From Siculibacillus lacustris (GTDB lineage Bacteria; Pseudomonadota; Alphaproteobacteria; Rhizobiales; Ancalomicrobiaceae): DNA of 64,000 nt. Positions 50,922-59,867 of this stretch are shown one piece after another; position 1 is the stretch's first letter, and each line of letters opens with the position of its first letter. Under the pieces are notes generated by a model that saw only the letters and a program-made list of their open reading frames with translations, was not told where the DNA came from and did no database searches. The stretch is from positions 1-64,000 of the forward strand of contig NZ_SJFN01000001.1 in NCBI RefSeq assembly GCF_004328075.1. The letters are read 5' to 3'. A program made the translations under genes and the position numbers.

Positions 50922-52040
50922 ATGCCCGCGATCGCGCCCGCGCCCCTCCTCCCGCCCCGCCCCCGCACGGTCGCCGCACCGGCGGCGACGATCGGCGTGG
51001 TGGCCTTTCCCGGAATCAATCCGTTCCATCTGGCGGTGCCGGGTCTGGTGTTCGGGGTCGACCGCGGTCTCGGCGACACCCCGCGCGATCGCCTGCTGGT
51101 CGGCGCCGCGGTGCCCGGGCGATGCCCGACCAGCGGCGGCTATGCCCTGGAGATCGACCACGACTTCGCGGCGCTGGCGGCCTGCGACATGGTGATCGTG
51201 CCGAGTTGGACCGATCCCGACGACGAGCCCGATGCGGCGCTGCTCGACCTGCTGCGCGAGGCCCACGGACGCGGCGCGCGGATCGTCGGATTGTGCCTCG
51301 GGACCTTCGTGGTCGCCGCCGCCGGGCTCCTCGACGGCCGCGCCGCCACCACCCATTGGGCGGCCGCCGAGATCCTGGCGGCACGCCATCCGGCGATCAC
51401 GGTGCGGCCCGAGGTGCTCTATGTCGACGAGGGCGACGTGGTCACCGCCGCCGGGGTGGCGGCCGGGCTCGACTGCTGCCTGCACCTGCTCAGGACCCGC
51501 CACGGTGCCGAGGTCGCCAATCGGGTGGCGCGGCGGTTGGTGGTGTCGCCGCATCGCCAGGGCGGGCAGGCCCAGTTCATCGAACAGCCGGTGCGGCCGG
51601 GCCCCGAGGTCGACCGTTTCGCGCGGGTCCTCGACGCCGTGCGGGCGCGGCTCGACCGGCCGCATTCCCTCGACGCGACGGCGGCCGCGGCATCGATGAG
51701 CCGGCGAAGCTTCGTGCGCCACTTCCGCCGGGCGACCGGCACCAGCTTCGCCGCGTGGCTGCGCCACCAGCGCCTGACCGCCGCGCAGCGTCTGCTCGAG
51801 ACCACCGATCGGCCGATCGAAGCGATCGCCGCGGCGGTCGGCTTCGGGTCGGCGGTGTCGTTGCGCGAGGCCTTCGAACGCAGTTTCGGCACCTCGCCGT
51901 CGCGGTGGCGGGCGACGTTCGCGAGCCGCGAGCCCGCGGGCTCCGGGGCGGAGCGTCGCACGGCGGTCGTCGAGACGGCCCATGCTGCGGTGCAGTCAAA
52001 TCCGCGTCACTCTGTCGCAACCGCGAAACGAATGGCGTAA
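50922..52040 (+). CDS. GlxA family transcriptional regulator (DJ-1/PfpI + AraC)
   Basis: A 372-residue regulator. Residues about 22-190 form a DJ-1/PfpI-like amidotransferase-fold domain with the nucleophile-elbow segment ARIVGLCLGTFVVAAAGLLDGRAATTHW. Residues about 225-330 are an AraC-type double helix-turn-helix (SMSRRSFVRHFRRATGTSFAAWLRHQRL and IEAIAAAVGFGSAVSLREAFERSFGTSPSRWR). Characterised members respond to quaternary amines or arginine derivatives. It is divergent from the cysteine hydrolase. The C-terminal 30 residues after the DNA-binding domain are not conserved. Confidence 0.9.
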   Translation: MPAIAPAPLLPPRPRTVAAPAATIGVVAFPGINPFHLAVPGLVFGVDRGLGDTPRDRLLVGAAVPGRCPTSGGYALEIDHDFAALAACDMVIVPSWTDPDDEPDAALLDLLREAHGRGARIVGLCLGTFVVAAAGLLDGRAATTHWAAAEILAARHPAITVRPEVLYVDEGDVVTAAGVAAGLDCCLHLLRTRHGAEVANRVARRLVVSPHRQGGQAQFIEQPVRPGPEVDRFARVLDAVRARLDRPHSLDATAAAASMSRRSFVRHFRRATGTSFAAWLRHQRLTAAQRLLETTDRPIEAIAAAVGFGSAVSLREAFERSFGTSPSRWRATFASREPAGSGAERRTAVVETAHAAVQSNPRHSVATAKRMA

Positions 52041-52172
52041 GTTCTTTTGCAATGCAGCGAAAGTCGAAAGAATCGGCCATTGTCGCGCCGCGAGGCGACG
52101 CATGATCGGCGCCCGAGACCCCATCCCAGGCGCGGCGCCACAGAGGCCGCCCGGACGAAGCGAGGATTCAGC

Positions 52173-53483
52173 ATGACCAGCGACATCAGATCGATCACCG
52201 TGATCGGCGGCGGCACCATGGGCAGCGGCATCGCGGCGGCCTGCGCGGCCGCCGATCGCGACGTGCTGGTGCTCGAGGCGACCCGCGAACTGGCGGAAGC
52301 GGCGCGGGCGCGGGTGACGGCCCTGGCGGTCGACGCCGACGAGGCGGCGCGCTTCGCCCGTCGCCTGTCGGTCGGCACCTTCACCGACGATCTGGCGCTG
52401 ATCGGCGGCTCCGACTGGATCTGCGAGGCGGTGATCGAGAAGCTCGAGGTCAAGCGCGACCTGCTGCGCCGGCTCGAGCCGCTGCGCCGCGACGGCTCGA
52501 TCGTCTCGACCAACACCTCGGGCATTCCGCTGCACGACATCCTGGAGGGCGCACCGGAGCGGCTGCGGCGCGACACGCTGGTCACCCACTTCTTCAATCC
52601 GGTCCGCCTGATGCGGCTGATCGAGATCGTCTCGGGCGACGACACCAGCGCCGACGCCCACGACCGGTTGGTGCATTTCATCCACGACGTGCTCGGCAAG
52701 GGCGTGGTCGACGCCAAGGACACGCCGAATTTCATCGGCAACCGCATCGGCTGTTTCTGGATCCTGGCCGGGCTGCACAAGGCGACCGCGCATCGGGCGG
52801 CCGGCCTGTCGATCGAGACCATCGACGCGCTGATGAGCGCGCCGGTCGGCATTCCCTCGACCGGGCTCTACGGACTGGTCGATCTGATCGGCCTCGACGT
52901 GATGGATTCGATCGCCCGCAACCTCGCCGCGACGCTGCCGAACGGCGACGTCGGTCGCCATTTCGCCAGCCTGCCGGCGGCGGAAGCGGCGATGCTGGCC
53001 CGCGGTCAGCTCGGCCGCAAGTCGGGCGGCGGCTACTACCGCCTGCAGCGGACGCCGGAGGGCGGCAAGGTCAAGGAAGTCTACGAATCGGCGAGCGACA
53101 GTTGGTCGGCGGCCCGGCGGGTGACGCTCTCGCCGGCCCATGCCGATCTCGCCTCGCTGATGTTCACCGACGACGCCGAAGGCCGCTTCGCCTGGGATCT
53201 GCTCGGCGACACCCTGTGCTACGCCGCCGATCTGGTTCCCGAGATCTCCGACGACATCGTCGGCATCGATCGGGCGATGCGCTGGGGCTTCGCCTGGGGA
53301 CAGGGGCCGTTCGAACTGCTCGACCGGATCGATCCGGCCCGCTTCGCCGCCCGCCTGCGGGCGGAAGGGCGGCGGATCCCGCACATGCTGGCGGTGGCGG
53401 AGAGCGTCGGCGCGACCCGGTTCTACGTCGACGGCACCCATCTCGGCACCGATGGCCGGCGGCGGCCGATCGGGCCGGAGTGA
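52173..53483 (+). CDS. 3-hydroxyacyl-CoA dehydrogenase family protein
   Basis: A 436-residue NAD-dependent enzyme. The N-terminal Rossmann domain carries VIGGGTMGSGIAAACAAADRDV; the active-site His is in THFFNPVRLMRLIEIV, followed by NFIGNRIGCF. After this come one helical C-terminal domain (GIPSTGLYGLVDLIGLDVM) and a second, shorter one (IDRAMRWGFAWGQGPFELLD), so the protein is longer than the single-domain enzymes. GCGAGGA precedes the ATG. No crotonase or thiolase is adjacent, leaving the substrate open; some relatives oxidise carnitine. Confidence 0.88.
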   Translation: MTSDIRSITVIGGGTMGSGIAAACAAADRDVLVLEATRELAEAARARVTALAVDADEAARFARRLSVGTFTDDLALIGGSDWICEAVIEKLEVKRDLLRRLEPLRRDGSIVSTNTSGIPLHDILEGAPERLRRDTLVTHFFNPVRLMRLIEIVSGDDTSADAHDRLVHFIHDVLGKGVVDAKDTPNFIGNRIGCFWILAGLHKATAHRAAGLSIETIDALMSAPVGIPSTGLYGLVDLIGLDVMDSIARNLAATLPNGDVGRHFASLPAAEAAMLARGQLGRKSGGGYYRLQRTPEGGKVKEVYESASDSWSAARRVTLSPAHADLASLMFTDDAEGRFAWDLLGDTLCYAADLVPEISDDIVGIDRAMRWGFAWGQGPFELLDRIDPARFAARLRAEGRRIPHMLAVAESVGATRFYVDGTHLGTDGRRRPIGPE

Positions 53484-53765
53484 GGGCGGCACCGTCGCGG
53501 TCGGCCGGCGTGGTTCGGTCGACCGGCGACGGTGGCTGTGGGGCGACGGTGCGGCGGTGCGGCGGTGCGGCGGGATGGCACGCGCCTCCGCGGGTGACAG
53601 ACTTTATTCCATAACGTCGATCGACTATGATTCCCGACGACGACCCTCCTCCGCCGATCGGAGTCGCGCCGGCCGTCGCCCGAAGCGGATCGTTCCGTCG
53701 TGGCGACGGCGTCGCACCGGTCGAGCCGCGGCGGCGGACCGCTTCCTCGTCGGGAAGGGCAGGCG

Positions 53766-55292
53766 ATGACCGATACCGCATTCGAGGATCGCGCCACCGA
53801 CCATCCCGATCGGCGCGACGAGTCCGGCGCGACGGTCGATCGCGCCGGTCGCGCGGCGATCCCGACCCTGGTGATCGGACGGTGTCTCGTCGCCGAAGCC
53901 GCGGCGGCCAGACCGGATCTGTTCGACGTCCGTCTGCACGTCTGGAACCACGCGACGGCGAGCCTGACCCGACCGCCGGTGGCGCTCGACCCGGACTTCG
54001 TGCGGTTGGCCGCGCCCAAGGTCCGTCGCGAGCTGTCGGCCGATGCCACGCGGCTGTTCCAGCGCAAGTTCGACGATCTGGCCTATGACCTGATCCTGAT
54101 GGATTTCCTGCGCGACACGCGCAATCCGGTGTTCGACATCGACGGTGGGCTGGTCACCTTTTCCGAGGCCTATACCACCGACGTCGCCCTCAACCGGGAG
54201 TTCCTGGCACGGGGCCGGATGATCCCGCCCTATTCCGATCCCCACATCGAACTGTGGTTGGAGGCGATCGGCGAATTCGCAGCGCTCCTTGAGCAATGCC
54301 GACCGACGACGCCGGTGGTCTTCGCGGTCATCCCGGTGGCGCGCGTCCATCGCGACCACGCCGGGGCGATCCACCCTTTCGATGCCGAAACCCTGGCCGC
54401 CTGGGATCTGCAGATCCGCCTGCAGCAGGCGATGGCCCGCTATGCGCTCGGGCTGATTCCGAAGGCGCGGATCTACCGCTCCGACCTGGCGCTGGTCGCC
54501 GGTCACGGGGCGCCCAACGGATTGCCGCTGTCCCCGTCCCATCCGACGCTCGACGGCCTGCGGCGTCTGGGCGCGGGACTGTTCGCCCGGGCGCAGTCGA
54601 GCGAAGTGGACGAACCTCTGACCTTGTGCGATTTCTTGAAGGAATTCGCAGACATTCGACGCCGGTTCGAGCTCGCCAAATGGTCTATCCACCTGGATTC
54701 GCACTCCGCCAATAGAAACAAAACAGAAATGAACCGAGATTTTTCTCTTCGACCAGACCTCGCCGAAGTCGCGCCATTGCCGTGCGAGCCCGGCCTGCGG
54801 CGTCGGTTCGATCAGATCGTCCTGCCGCTTCTCGAGCAGGTGGCGGCCTTACGCGAAGTCGATACGTTCGCCCGCTTTCTCGGCGACACCCGCGGGCGCC
54901 ATCCGATCATCCGCAAGATCGACCTCGAGAACGAGGCCGGCACGACCGGCGACGTCCTGCGGGCCGACGGCGATCATTTTCTCGACGGCTTCGGCATCCG
55001 GATCGGCGTCGGGGCGGCGTGGATCTGGGAGGGCGAATGCCGACGCCTCCTGCTCGACTTTCTGATGCACCCCTGGAGCGGCGAAGCGGAGGTCCGCTGC
55101 GACGGACGGATCCTGACCTTCGATCTGCACCACTCCGGAACGACGACGAAATCGGTTCTGCTGGCCTTCGACGACACCCGTCGGCGGCGCCTGGAGATCA
55201 CGGCGACGGGCGTCGCCAATCCGCTCGGCGACGGCAGCGAGGTCTGGCTGCAACGGATCTGGGCGCTGGAACTTCCACCGGAGGGCCCCTGA
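53766..55292 (+). CDS. Unknown two-part protein (N-terminal DUF6270-like)
   Basis: This 508-residue protein is not confidently recognised. Residues 45-290 resemble DUF6270-type proteins: IGRCLVAEAA, FQRKFDDLAYDLILMDFLRDTRNPVFDIDGG, IPVARVHRDHAG and a late HPTLDGLRRLGAGLF, the general layout of an SGNH-like hydrolase for surface glycans. A linker near residues 315-330 (NRNKTEMNRDFSLRP) is encoded by an AT-rich stretch at 54700-54755. After it comes a separate domain of about 180 residues, rich in beta strands, of unknown function. There is no signal peptide or membrane helix. Start chosen at the ATG after GGGCAGG. Confidence 0.6.
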   Translation: MTDTAFEDRATDHPDRRDESGATVDRAGRAAIPTLVIGRCLVAEAAAARPDLFDVRLHVWNHATASLTRPPVALDPDFVRLAAPKVRRELSADATRLFQRKFDDLAYDLILMDFLRDTRNPVFDIDGGLVTFSEAYTTDVALNREFLARGRMIPPYSDPHIELWLEAIGEFAALLEQCRPTTPVVFAVIPVARVHRDHAGAIHPFDAETLAAWDLQIRLQQAMARYALGLIPKARIYRSDLALVAGHGAPNGLPLSPSHPTLDGLRRLGAGLFARAQSSEVDEPLTLCDFLKEFADIRRRFELAKWSIHLDSHSANRNKTEMNRDFSLRPDLAEVAPLPCEPGLRRRFDQIVLPLLEQVAALREVDTFARFLGDTRGRHPIIRKIDLENEAGTTGDVLRADGDHFLDGFGIRIGVGAAWIWEGECRRLLLDFLMHPWSGEAEVRCDGRILTFDLHHSGTTTKSVLLAFDDTRRRRLEITATGVANPLGDGSEVWLQRIWALELPPEGP

Positions 55293-55558
55293 GGGCCGCG
55301 CGGCTCGCGGCGAGACGGTTTGTGACCGATGGGGCGCGGCCGACGGGCGAAGGGCTCGGCGCCGAGTGATGGAGACCTTCGTCCCCGGCTTCGCCGCGGC
55401 GTGACGGTGGGCGGGGGCGGATGGCGACCGCCGTCGGTCTACCGATGCGGGCACTTGATCGTTCCTACAACGTCATCCACACTACGTTGTCGTCGCGGAA
55501 GCCTGGATCGACCGCCCAACCCGTCGCGGGACGCGACGTGTGAATCGGAAGGTGTCGG

Positions 55559-56989
55559 ATGGCGTATGGATTGACCGAGGTCCATATCGGAGGTGATACG
55601 GTTCTGCTCGGCCGGTCGCGTCTGTTCGTCGATCTGCCGTCCGCTCTCAAGATCAATCGCGGACTCGACGTGGTGCTGAGGCGATCCCTCGCCAGTCACG
55701 ATGCCACGCGGACCATCCGGACCTTCGTGGCCACGGAGAAACTCACCGATTCGATCGCGACGCTGTCGGATCAGGAGGTCCTGGCGACCCTGGAGGCCAA
55801 ATTGGCGTCCGGCCAGATCGAGGCCCTGCTGCTCCGCCAGACCAGAGCGAGAGGCGCCCTGCCGACCAAACGGGCCAAGATCGCGCCGACGACACCGCGC
55901 GCGCCGGCCCGCACTGCCAACCCCTTCGCAATGGGACACCCACAGGTCGCGAGTTCGGGAGCGGGCGCCCCGCCGACGACACCCGCAGCGCAGAGAATTC
56001 CGCCGGGCTTTCCGGCGGCCCAACCCGGGGGCGGGACGGCGCGCCCCGTCGCCCAGTGGTCGACCGAGGAACGCCTCTCCTTCGTGATTCGCGGCGCCGC
56101 GTCGCGGGTCCCCGGGGAACTGGAGCAGGGACTGCTGGAGCTGCTGTCGCCGCAGAGTCTCGCCCTGATGGCCGGTTTCATCGTCGTCGGCGTCGCGGCC
56201 AACATGACTCCCTATGGATGGGTGGCCGATGCGGTGATCGCCGGGGCGGCCTTCGTGTTCGGGGGAATCGCGGCGATCCACGCCCTGAAGGATCTGGCGG
56301 AATGTTTCGCCGAGATCTCGACGGCCAAGTCCGAGAGAGATCTGGACAAGGCCGGCGACGCGCTGGCCCGCGCCGTCGTGGCGATCGGCCTGACCGGCCT
56401 GATGGCGATCCTGCACCGCATCGCCGCGCGGCGAGCCGGGCGAGGGGGGGTCAAGGGGGCGGAGTCGGAGGAGACTCTTCCGAGGAATTCCGAACGCCGC
56501 CCCGATGTTCAGCGAAGTTCAGGCGCCAATTCGTTCGCCGAAAAGCCAGAAAAGCCCTCTCCGAGCCCGGCACGAGAGGAGAAGCCCAAGCCAAAGGAAG
56601 CCACGAAGAGCGTCAAATCACCCAGGACCAATGAAGAAATACGCCAATGGTACAATGATGAAGTCGGCAAAATCCCCGAACTGAATGCGAAGTGGAAGGA
56701 ACAAGGACTCGGAGCGGAAGAGCGTGCTCGACGAGCATATGAAATACGCCATAATGCACGCTTGCAGGCTCGGGCGTTCATGGAAAACCCCGACGAGGTC
56801 GCGGCACTGCGCGCCCGCGACAAGGCGAAATATGGCAATCCTGACGGACCCTCCTTCGAACAACTCGTGGAGGACAACAAAAAGTCGGGGCTCTCCGGAG
56901 ATGAAATCTATGAATCGATGATCGACAGCTCAAGGCGTACGAGCAAAGAATACAATGAAAAATTCGGTATAAAGCCAAGGAGTCCTTAA
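55559..56989 (+). CDS. Putative polymorphic toxin/effector with exchangeable C-terminus
   Basis: A 476-residue modular protein without a signal peptide. Residues 1-100 are an uncharacterised N-terminal domain; 101-170 a Pro/Ala-rich linker. Residues 201-245 form two hydrophobic segments (LALMAGFIVVGVAANM..., AGAAFVFGGIAAIHAL) followed by an amphipathic region to 295, as in contact-dependent or type VI effectors. A charged linker (300-352) leads to a C-terminal module (353-476) with AYEIRHNARLQARAF (His398), RARDKAKYGNPDGP and SSRRTSKEYNEKFG. That block looks like a bacterial nuclease-type toxin domain, but I cannot name the family. DNA for residues 320-476 is clearly lower in GC. A small gene adjoins directly. 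Confidence 0.6.
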   Translation: MAYGLTEVHIGGDTVLLGRSRLFVDLPSALKINRGLDVVLRRSLASHDATRTIRTFVATEKLTDSIATLSDQEVLATLEAKLASGQIEALLLRQTRARGALPTKRAKIAPTTPRAPARTANPFAMGHPQVASSGAGAPPTTPAAQRIPPGFPAAQPGGGTARPVAQWSTEERLSFVIRGAASRVPGELEQGLLELLSPQSLALMAGFIVVGVAANMTPYGWVADAVIAGAAFVFGGIAAIHALKDLAECFAEISTAKSERDLDKAGDALARAVVAIGLTGLMAILHRIAARRAGRGGVKGAESEETLPRNSERRPDVQRSSGANSFAEKPEKPSPSPAREEKPKPKEATKSVKSPRTNEEIRQWYNDEVGKIPELNAKWKEQGLGAEERARRAYEIRHNARLQARAFMENPDEVAALRARDKAKYGNPDGPSFEQLVEDNKKSGLSGDEIYESMIDSSRRTSKEYNEKFGIKPRSP

Positions 56990-57196
56990 ATGCCGAAAAT
57001 CTCCATGCGACTTGAGCCGATATCCTGGGAAAAGACTCCATCGGCGGAATTTCCCTACGAGGCCGAACACGAAGGAAAGAAATTGTCCATAAGGATAAAT
57101 GATTTTCCGGAAGAGCCGTTCTATACGCTCTTTGTCGATCTTGAGCTTGCTGAAAACTTCGATGATTGGCCGAAAAATTGGAAGCGCCCCAAGTAA
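56990..57196 (+). CDS. Small putative immunity protein
   Basis: A 68-residue acidic protein starting on the base after the effector stop (TAA-ATG), with AAGGAG inside the end of the effector gene, so the two are coupled. It contains EFPYEAEHEGKKLSIRIND, FPEEPFYTLFVDLEL and a terminal FDDWPKNWKRP. Size, charge, position and low GC fit the cognate immunity protein of the upstream toxin module. No family is assigned with confidence. Confidence 0.6.
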   Translation: MPKISMRLEPISWEKTPSAEFPYEAEHEGKKLSIRINDFPEEPFYTLFVDLELAENFDDWPKNWKRPK

Positions 57197-57805
57197 TCCA
57201 TCGGGCACGATTTTCGGAGTTTACCTTCTTTGTTGCGTCGGTCGATTTGTCCTGTCGCCGGGCATGCCGTCATGCTCGGCACGAACAACATCAATTCGTC
57301 GACTTCGTCGACTCACCGACATCTGGTCTCGACCGCGGGCTCGTTTCCGTGCGCAACCGAATCGACCGCACCGAGAGGCCCGAGTCATCCTCAGACGACT
57401 TCCGGTTTCGCCGGATACCGAGTCTCAATGTGAGGCCGCCCACCGATCATGACGAGGGCGCGTCGTCGAGTTTTTGATTTCGAGCAACGGAAAGATTTGG
57501 CGATCTCCATCCCGCCCCGGTCGACACCGAACCACCGCGACGCAGAAGGGTCGCCCATCGCGTTTCCGGCTTCGCCTCTGGCCTTCCCCCCGCCCACGAG
57601 GCCCGCTTCCCTGCACGACCCCAGCCGGCGATCCGTCCCCGGATGTCGGCGGGAATGCGCTTCGAGAACTGTGGGAGAGGGTGCCTGAACGTTGCGCAAG
57701 TCGGTTCGGCCCGAACGGCCTGCGTCACACCCTACCTCACGGTCGGGTGACCACACCACTCTGATGGGCTTCAACTCTTTGACGCGTAACACATCTCGGG
57801 AGAGA
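57197..57805. other. 609-base gap without recognisable gene
   Basis: Between the immunity-like gene and the tRNA no reading frame shows family features, a good ribosome-binding site or consistent codon use. Base composition is mixed and moves back to the genome average towards the tRNA. I found no transposase, no repeat of the tRNA 3' end and no clear terminator. It may be decayed accessory DNA. Confidence 0.5.
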
Positions 57806-57890
57806 TGGTGCCCAGGAGAGGACTCGAACCTCCACTCCTTGCGGAACACGGACCTGAACCGTGCGCGTCTACCAATTCCGCCACCTGGGC
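57806..57890 (-). tRNA. tRNA-Leu (anticodon CAG)
   Basis: On the minus strand the 85-base gene runs from GCCCAGG (57890-57884) to a matching CCTGGGC, an A discriminator and an encoded CCA (57808-57806). The anticodon stem CACGG/CCGTG encloses TTCAGGT with anticodon CAG. A long variable arm (GTTCCGCAAGGAGT) marks a class II leucine tRNA, and the T-loop is TTCGAGT. A good promoter lies immediately upstream. Confidence 0.97.
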
Positions 57891-57900
57891 AACGGCGGCG

Positions 57901-57929
57901 TAAGTACGGGCTCGGGCGGGGCTTGTCAA
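57901..57929 (-). promoter_or_regulatory. Promoter of tRNA-Leu
   Basis: Read on the minus strand: TTGACA (57929-57924), 17-base spacer, TACTTA (57906-57901). This is a near-consensus sigma-70 promoter ending 10 bases before the tRNA 5' end. Confidence 0.75.
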
Positions 57930-58048
57930 TCGCCTCGAGGTCGCTCCGACGCGCTTTCCACCATTGGCGGTTCCGCGGGCGCTTCACAGGAGGCGCGGGG
58001 AAGGCTAAGAACCAATCCGGTATTCGACAGGCGAGAAGGTTCGAACGC

Positions 58049-59041
58049 ATGACCGCTCCGCTCCAAGGCTCCTCGCAGGGCAGGCTCGTCACCATCTTCG
58101 GCGGTTCGGGCTTCGTCGGACGACAGGTCGTCCGCGCGCTCGCCCGTCGCGGCTGGCGCATCCGCGCCGCCGTCCGCCGGCCCGATCTCGCCGGCCATCT
58201 CCAGCCCTGCGGAACCCCCGGCCAGATCACCGCGGTCCAGGCCAACATCCGCCGCGAATATCGCTGGTCGATCGACCGGGCGATCGAGGGCGCCGACGCC
58301 GTCGTCAATCTGGTCGGCATCCTCGCCCAGAGCGGCCGCCAGCATTTCTCCGAGGTCCAGGCCGACGGCGCCAAGATGATCGCCGAGGCGACCCGGGCGG
58401 CCGGCCTGACGTCGATGGTCCATCTCTCGGCGATCGGCGCCGACGACGACAGCCCGTCGCTCTATGCCCAGTCCAAGGCGCGCGGCGAGAACGCGGTCCA
58501 CCACGTCCTGCCGCAGTCGGTGATCCTGCGTCCGTCGGTGCTGTTCGGACCCGACGATTCGTTCTTCAACAAGATCGGCGGCCTCGCCGCGCTGTCGCCG
58601 GTGTTCCCGCTGATCGGCGGCGGCCACACCCTGTTCCAGCCGGCCTTCGTGCGCGACGTCGCCGAGGCGGTGGCGATCGCGGTGGAAGGCGGCGCCAAGC
58701 CCGGCACGACCTACGAACTCGGCGGACCGACCGTGAAGTCGTTCCGCGAATGCGTCGAACTGGTGCTGGAGATCACCCATCGCAAGCGCTGGCTGGTCAC
58801 CTGGCCGTCGGCGATGGCCAAGTTCCAGGCGAAATATTTCTTCGAGTGGCTGCCCAACAAGCTGGTCACCGCCGATCAGGTCGAACTGCTGAAGACCGAC
58901 AACGTGGTCTCGGCCGCGGCGGTCGCCGAAGGGCGCACCTTCGCCGGGCTCGGCATCGCGCCGATCGCCGCGGAGGCCGAACTGCCGACCTATCTGTGGC
59001 GCTTCCGCGAGCACGGCCAGTTCGATCGCGGGCTCGCCTGA
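58049..59041 (+). CDS. Complex I NDUFA9 subunit family protein
   Basis: A 330-residue NAD(P)-binding atypical short-chain dehydrogenase. The Rossmann motif VTIFGGSGFVGRQVVRALARRG is at residues 14-35. DAVVNLVGILAQSG, MVHLSAIGADDDSPSLYAQSKARGE and VILRPSVLFGPDDSFFNK are typical of the NDUFA9-like subunit found with alphaproteobacterial and mitochondrial complex I. GAGAAGG precedes the ATG at 58049. It is divergent from the tRNA gene. Its role is thought to be structural or assembly-related at the membrane. Confidence 0.9.
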   Translation: MTAPLQGSSQGRLVTIFGGSGFVGRQVVRALARRGWRIRAAVRRPDLAGHLQPCGTPGQITAVQANIRREYRWSIDRAIEGADAVVNLVGILAQSGRQHFSEVQADGAKMIAEATRAAGLTSMVHLSAIGADDDSPSLYAQSKARGENAVHHVLPQSVILRPSVLFGPDDSFFNKIGGLAALSPVFPLIGGGHTLFQPAFVRDVAEAVAIAVEGGAKPGTTYELGGPTVKSFRECVELVLEITHRKRWLVTWPSAMAKFQAKYFFEWLPNKLVTADQVELLKTDNVVSAAAVAEGRTFAGLGIAPIAAEAELPTYLWRFREHGQFDRGLA

Positions 59042-59165
59042 GCGGCGCGACCCACCGCGGGCGGCAGGGGCGGCGCGCTTGTCGACCCGGCCGGGGCGGC
59101 CTATAGCTCTGGTCATCGGTCGTGCCCCCGGCGAGGTCGGGCGGACGCCGCTTCAAACGGTCGCG

Positions 59166-59858
59166 ATGATCAAGGTCTTCCATCATCCCTTTTCGACGTC
59201 CTGCCGCTTCGTGCGGCTGATCTGCGGCGAATACGGCGTTCCGGTCGAGTTCGTCGTGGAAAAGCCGTGGGAACGGCGCCGCGACTTTCTCCTGATGAAC
59301 CCGGCGGGCACCTTGCCGGTCCTGGTGGAAAACGACGGCCCGCCGATCTGCGGCGCCACGGTGATCATGGAATATCTCGACGAGACCCGCGGCTACACCA
59401 TGGGCGACCGGCGCCTGATGCCCGGCCACGCCGAGACGCGGGCCGAGGTGCGGCGGCTGGTCGACTGGTTCCTCGGCAAGTTCGACGGCGAAGTGGTCGG
59501 CTATCTGGTCCACGAGAAGATCTTCAAGCTGGAGATCCCGCGCGGCCAGGGCGGCGGCGAGCCGGATTCGGCTGTGCTGCGCGCCGCGCGCGCCAACATC
59601 CGCCACCATCTCAAATACATCGGCTGGCTGACCGCGACCCGCGACTGGCTCGCCGGGCAGCGCCTGTCCTTCGCCGATCTGGCGGCGGCGGCGGCGCTGT
59701 CCTGCGTCGACTATCTCGGCGAAGTGCCCTGGGACGACGACGAGACCACCAAGGCCTGGTACGGGCTGGTCAAGTCGCGCCCGTCGTTCCGCCCGATCCT
59801 CGCCGACCGGATCCTGGCGATCCCGCCGGCGGCGACCTACGTCGACCTCGACTTCTGA
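59166..59858 (+). CDS. Glutathione S-transferase family protein
   Basis: A 230-residue protein with an N-terminal thioredoxin-like domain (MIKVFHHPFSTSCRFVRLICGEYGVPVEFV, NPAGTLPVLVENDGPPICGATVIMEYLDE) and a C-terminal helical domain containing LAGQRLSFADLAAAAALSCVDYLG, the conserved fold-capping Asp region. The catalytic residue is probably the Ser or Cys of STSCR. The start at 59166 matches the family; an upstream ATG at 59079 adds an unlikely leader. It precedes cmk by 9 bases. Confidence 0.88.
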   Translation: MIKVFHHPFSTSCRFVRLICGEYGVPVEFVVEKPWERRRDFLLMNPAGTLPVLVENDGPPICGATVIMEYLDETRGYTMGDRRLMPGHAETRAEVRRLVDWFLGKFDGEVVGYLVHEKIFKLEIPRGQGGGEPDSAVLRAARANIRHHLKYIGWLTATRDWLAGQRLSFADLAAAAALSCVDYLGEVPWDDDETTKAWYGLVKSRPSFRPILADRILAIPPAATYVDLDF

Positions 59859-59867
59859 AGGGTCCTG

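Noticed and set aside
55559-56989. Naming the toxin C-terminus as the Tde/Ntox15 DNase family
   Set aside because: The expected HxxD motif is not evident (the sequence reads HNAR), and I could not run a profile search, so the family was left open.
57166-57477. Short frames after the immunity gene as further immunity or orphan-toxin genes
   Set aside because: They have no ribosome-binding site, no recognisable motif, and several overlap in different frames.
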